Assembly: GCA_934636905.1 (NCBI GenBank)
Contig: CAKUBJ010000051.1
Location: forward strand, 1-7,330
Length of the DNA: 7,330 bases
From: an uncultured Dysosmobacter sp.
Lineage (GTDB): Bacteria > Bacillota > Clostridia > Oscillospirales > Oscillospiraceae
Reading direction: 5' to 3'
In this document: positions 4,974 to 7,330 of the stretch, piece after piece
Layout of the letters: every line of letters starts with the position of its first letter
How positions within the stretch are numbered: the first letter of the stretch is position 1
The notes under the pieces: generated by a model
The model's input: only the letters and a program-made list of their open reading frames with translations
The model's database searches: none
Told to the model about the DNA's origin: nothing
Translations under genes and position numbers: made by a program

Positions 4974-7073
4974 ATGAAATGTACAATTCTCCACGAAGGC
5001 CCCGGGCGTCTTCGTGTCCATATGGCAGGCAGCAGAATGACCCTGCGTCAGGCGGACATTCTGGAGGCTTACCTGAAAAAGCAGGCCGGCACCCAATCCG
5101 CCCGGGTTTATGACCGCACCGGCGACGCCGTCGTCTGCTACACCGGCAGCCGGGAATCCGTGCTTCATGCGCTGGCGGTATTCTCCTACGAAAAGGCGGA
5201 GGAACTGGCGCCGGACCACAGTTCCCGGGAACTGAACCGGGAATTTGAGGACAGGCTGGTGTTCACCGTCCTGCGGCGGGCAGGCAGCAAGCTGTTCCTG
5301 CCTGCTGCCCTCCGGGCCGTCATTGCCGCTTTCCGCTCCGTCAGATACATCCGGGCGGGGCTGGAGGCTCTGCTCCACGGCCGCCTGTCCGTATCCGTGC
5401 TGGACGCCACCGCCGTCACCGTATCCATGGTGCGGGGGAATTTCGATACCGCCGGTTCCGTTATGTTCATGCTGGGGATTGGCGAAATTCTGGATGACTG
5501 GACTCACAAGAAGTCCGTGGCGGATCTGGCCGGCGCCATGTCCCTGAATGTGGACAAGGTCTGGATGAAGGTCAATGACACCGAGGTACTGGTGCCCATC
5601 GGGGATGTGAAGGCCGGGGACTGCATTGTAGTCCGCACCGGCGGCATGATTCCGCTGGACGGAAAGGTGACGGAAGGCGAAGCCACGGTGAATCAGGCAT
5701 CCATCACCGGTGAGTCTCTCCCGGTGCCCAAAGGCCCCGGCGGCTGTGTCTATGCAGGCACGGTGGTGGAAGAGGGCGAATGCGTCATCCGGGTGGATCA
5801 GGCCGCCGGCGGCGGCCGGTATGACCGCATTGTGAAGATGATTGAGGAGTCCGAAAAGCTGAAATCCACGGCGGAGGACAAGGCCTCCCGGCTGGCGGAT
5901 CGGCTGGTGCCCTATACCCTGGGCGGCACGGTACTGACGTATCTCCTGACCCGGAACACCATGAAGGCGCTGGCGGTTCTCATGGTGGACTTCTCCTGCG
6001 CATTGAAGCTGGCCATGCCCATTGCCGTGCTCTCCGCCATGCGGGAGAGCAGCGGGTATCATATTTCCGTCAAGGGCGGCCGGTTTATGGAGTCTGTGGC
6101 TGAGGCCGATACCGTGGTGTTTGACAAAACCGGCACGCTGACCTGCGCCACCCCTACCGTAGCCCAAGTTGTGACCTTTGACGGGTACAGTGCCAGTGAA
6201 ATGCTGCGTCTGGCCGCCTGTCTGGAGGAGCACTATCCCCATTCCATGGCCAACGCTGTGGTGGCGGAAGCCCGGCGGTTGGGGCTGGATCACAAGGAAT
6301 ACCACTCTCAGGTGGAGTATGTGGTGGCTCACGGCATTTCCAGCTCCGTGGAGGACAAAAAGGTTATCATCGGCAGCGCCCACTTTGTCTTTGAGGACGA
6401 GGGCTGCATAATCCCGGAGGGCGAACAGGCGAAATTCGACGCGCTGCCGGAGGAATACTCCCATCTCTATCTGTGCATTGCGGGACGGCTGGCGGCAGTG
6501 ATCTGCATTGTGGATCCCCTGCGGAAAGAGGCCAAAGCCGCCATCCGGGCGCTGCACGCCTGCGGCATCAGCAAAGTGGTCATGATGACCGGCGATAACC
6601 GCAAGACCGCGCAGGCCGTGGCCCGGGAGGTAGGCGTGGATCAGTTCTTTGCCGAGGTGCTTCCGGAGGACAAGGCCGCCTTTATCCGTCAGGAGAAGCA
6701 GGCAGGCCGGAAGGTCATTATGATTGGGGACGGCGTCAACGATACGCCGGCGCTGTCCGAAGCCGATGCCGGCATTGCCATCAACACCGGCTCCGCCATT
6801 GCCCGAGAGGTTTCCGACATCACCATTGCCTCGGAGGATCTCTTCGAACTGGTGACGCTGCGGCAGCTGAGTCAGGCGCTGATGAAGCGTATCCACCGGA
6901 ACTACCGGCTGATTGTAGGCCTGAACTGCACGCTGATTGCCCTGGGGGTGGCAGGCGTCATCCAGCCCACCACCTCTGCCCTGCTGCACAACGCATCCAC
7001 GCTGGGCATCAGTCTCCACAGCATGACCGACCTGCTGGAGGACAAGGACGCCCCTCGGCAGCTGCGGACATAA
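4974..7073 (+). CDS. P1B-type heavy-metal-translocating ATPase, CtpC-like, atypical TM4
   Basis: Encodes a 699-aa membrane pump. Residues 1-75 form an HMA-like domain (GRLRVHM at 11-17) without a CxxC metal site. Hydrophobic segments lie near 107-126, 137-153, 159-176, 311-325, 329-356, 644-663 and 665-684. Catalytic motifs are intact: TGES 245-248 (actuator), DKTGTLT 384-390 (phosphorylated D384), TGDN 539-542 and GDGVND 585-590. Two signatures are unusual. The TM4 site reads DFSCALKLAMP at 339-349, so CPC becomes FSC with only C342 kept, and the N-domain HP pair is H423-S424. The last segment has LLHNAST at 671-677, as in CtpC-like pumps. GGAGG at 4961-4965, 8 nt before the ATG, fixes the start; an in-frame upstream ATG at 4827 lies inside the preceding gene. 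It likely exports a transition metal. The substrate cannot be read from sequence; Mn, Zn or Fe are more plausible than Cu given the loss of CPC and CxxC. Confidence 0.93.
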   Translation: MKCTILHEGPGRLRVHMAGSRMTLRQADILEAYLKKQAGTQSARVYDRTGDAVVCYTGSRESVLHALAVFSYEKAEELAPDHSSRELNREFEDRLVFTVLRRAGSKLFLPAALRAVIAAFRSVRYIRAGLEALLHGRLSVSVLDATAVTVSMVRGNFDTAGSVMFMLGIGEILDDWTHKKSVADLAGAMSLNVDKVWMKVNDTEVLVPIGDVKAGDCIVVRTGGMIPLDGKVTEGEATVNQASITGESLPVPKGPGGCVYAGTVVEEGECVIRVDQAAGGGRYDRIVKMIEESEKLKSTAEDKASRLADRLVPYTLGGTVLTYLLTRNTMKALAVLMVDFSCALKLAMPIAVLSAMRESSGYHISVKGGRFMESVAEADTVVFDKTGTLTCATPTVAQVVTFDGYSASEMLRLAACLEEHYPHSMANAVVAEARRLGLDHKEYHSQVEYVVAHGISSSVEDKKVIIGSAHFVFEDEGCIIPEGEQAKFDALPEEYSHLYLCIAGRLAAVICIVDPLRKEAKAAIRALHACGISKVVMMTGDNRKTAQAVAREVGVDQFFAEVLPEDKAAFIRQEKQAGRKVIMIGDGVNDTPALSEADAGIAINTGSAIAREVSDITIASEDLFELVTLRQLSQALMKRIHRNYRLIVGLNCTLIALGVAGVIQPTTSALLHNASTLGISLHSMTDLLEDKDAPRQLRT

Positions 7074-7083
7074 ATCCCTTCCG

Positions 7084-7112
7084 GCAGCAATCCGGCCGGA
7101 CTGCGGCTTTTC
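7084..7112 (+). terminator. Probable ATPase terminator
   Basis: Arms 7084-7093 and 7098-7107 pair at eight of ten positions with loop GGCC, followed by four T (7108-7111). The hairpin starts 11 nt after the ATPase stop. The mismatches make it moderate in strength. Confidence 0.5.
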
Positions 7113-7152
7113 AATTCCCAGCCTTTATTTGTGGCTTTTCTTATAATACGCC

Positions 7153-7181
7153 TTGACATTTTTTTGCAAATCCATTATAAT
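7153..7181 (+). promoter_or_regulatory. Perfect consensus sigma-A promoter for tRNA-Pro
   Basis: TTGACA (7153-7158), exactly 17 nt, TATAAT (7176-7181): both hexamers match consensus fully. The start site near 7188 is only about 7 nt before the mature tRNA end, so the 5' leader removed by RNase P would be very short. Confidence 0.9.
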
Positions 7182-7194
7182 TGAAAAGCTGCAT

Positions 7195-7270
7195 CCGGGT
7201 GTAGCGCAGTTGGTAGCGCGCTTGGTTCGGGACCAAGAGGCCGTGGGTTCAAATCCCGCCACTCGGACCA
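7195..7270 (+). tRNA. tRNA-Pro (anticodon CGG)
   Basis: A 76-nt tRNA that reads the proline codon CCG. The acceptor stem pairs CCGGGTG (7195-7201) with CACTCGG (7260-7266, one G-T pair), with discriminator A7267 and encoded CCA at 7268-7270. The D stem is GCGC/GCGC. The anticodon stem CTTGG/CCAAG encloses loop TTCGGGA (7226-7232) with anticodon CGG at 7228-7230. The T stem GTGGG/CCCGC encloses TTCAAAT. All canonical features are present and it is a single-gene transcription unit with its own promoter and terminator. Confidence 0.97.
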
Positions 7271-7271
7271 T

Positions 7272-7324
7272 GCAGAGTGTCCTTATAGGATCTGAGTATC
7301 CTGTAATGGACACTCTGCTTTTTT
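7272..7324 (+). terminator. tRNA-Pro terminator with branched two-part stem
   Basis: GCAGAGTGTCC (7272-7282) pairs perfectly with GGACACTCTGC (7308-7318), followed by six T (7319-7324). Inside, AGGAT (7287-7291) pairs with ATCCT (7298-7302). The stem begins one base after the tRNA CCA end, so the primary transcript has almost no unstructured trailer. Confidence 0.88.
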
Positions 7325-7330
7325 ATGTGA

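Noticed and set aside
4911..7019. 702-aa open frame antisense to the ATPase
   Set aside because: The plus-strand frame has all P-type ATPase motifs in order. The antisense protein is low-complexity His/Gly/Gln-rich, typical of a shadow created by GC-rich codon bias.
7142..7147. Second TATAAT upstream of the tRNA promoter
   Set aside because: No acceptable -35 lies 16-18 nt upstream. The consensus promoter at 7153-7181 explains the tRNA.
7125..7313. 62-aa minus-strand frame containing GFEPTASWSRTKRATNCATPG
   Set aside because: It is the antisense translation of the tRNA-Pro gene, a familiar false protein in databases, not a real gene.
7272..7318. Inverted repeat next to the tRNA 3' end as an integration scar or insertion-sequence end
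   Set aside because: It is followed by six T and sits right behind the tRNA, so it is fully explained as a terminator. No integrase or second copy of the tRNA end is visible in the window.

Overview
The window reads as chromosomal DNA from a GC-rich Gram-positive anaerobe of the Clostridia, most likely Oscillospiraceae/Ruminococcaceae-like. The grounds are strong AGGAGG Shine-Dalgarno sites 7-9 nt before every start, clear sigma-A-type promoters, intrinsic terminators with long perfect stems, a PPi-type phosphofructokinase, a class II aldolase and a type III pantothenate kinase. I cannot name the genus from the sequence alone.

Layout, left to right. Positions 1-351 hold no gene but are almost continuously folded: about nine hairpins or palindromes in a row, ending in two back-to-back terminators. 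Next come two divergent glycolytic genes: fba (minus, 372-1340) and a PPi-dependent phosphofructokinase, pfp (plus, 1568-2806). Their promoters lie back to back in an AT-rich gap, so neighbouring steps of glycolysis (F6P to FBP, then FBP to triose phosphates) share one control region. pfp converges on coaX (minus, 2924-3694) over a strong bidirectional terminator. coaX is divergent from an ogt-type O6-alkylguanine-DNA alkyltransferase gene (plus, 3823-4365); the two apparent promoters share one palindromic -35 box, TTGCAA.

The most interesting part is 4471-7112. A clear promoter and a roughly 110-nt structured leader precede a 95-aa single-pass membrane protein with an acidic tail (4616-4903, DUF6110-like). 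A terminator-like hairpin separates it from a 699-aa P1B-type ATPase (4974-7073). The ATPase has an N-terminal metal-binding-like domain without CxxC, a TM4 motif FSC instead of CPC, and HS instead of HP in the nucleotide-binding domain. The order, small membrane protein then CtpC-like ATPase, mirrors the mycobacterial PacL1-CtpC pair. I therefore propose a Firmicute counterpart of a PacL-type metal-efflux partner system, with a possible RNA leader controlling it.

The right end carries one tRNA-Pro(CGG) gene with a perfect consensus promoter (TTGACA-N17-TATAAT), an encoded CCA and its own terminator. No insertion sequence, CRISPR array or phage gene is visible. The long antisense open frames over fba, pfp and the ATPase are coding-bias shadows.
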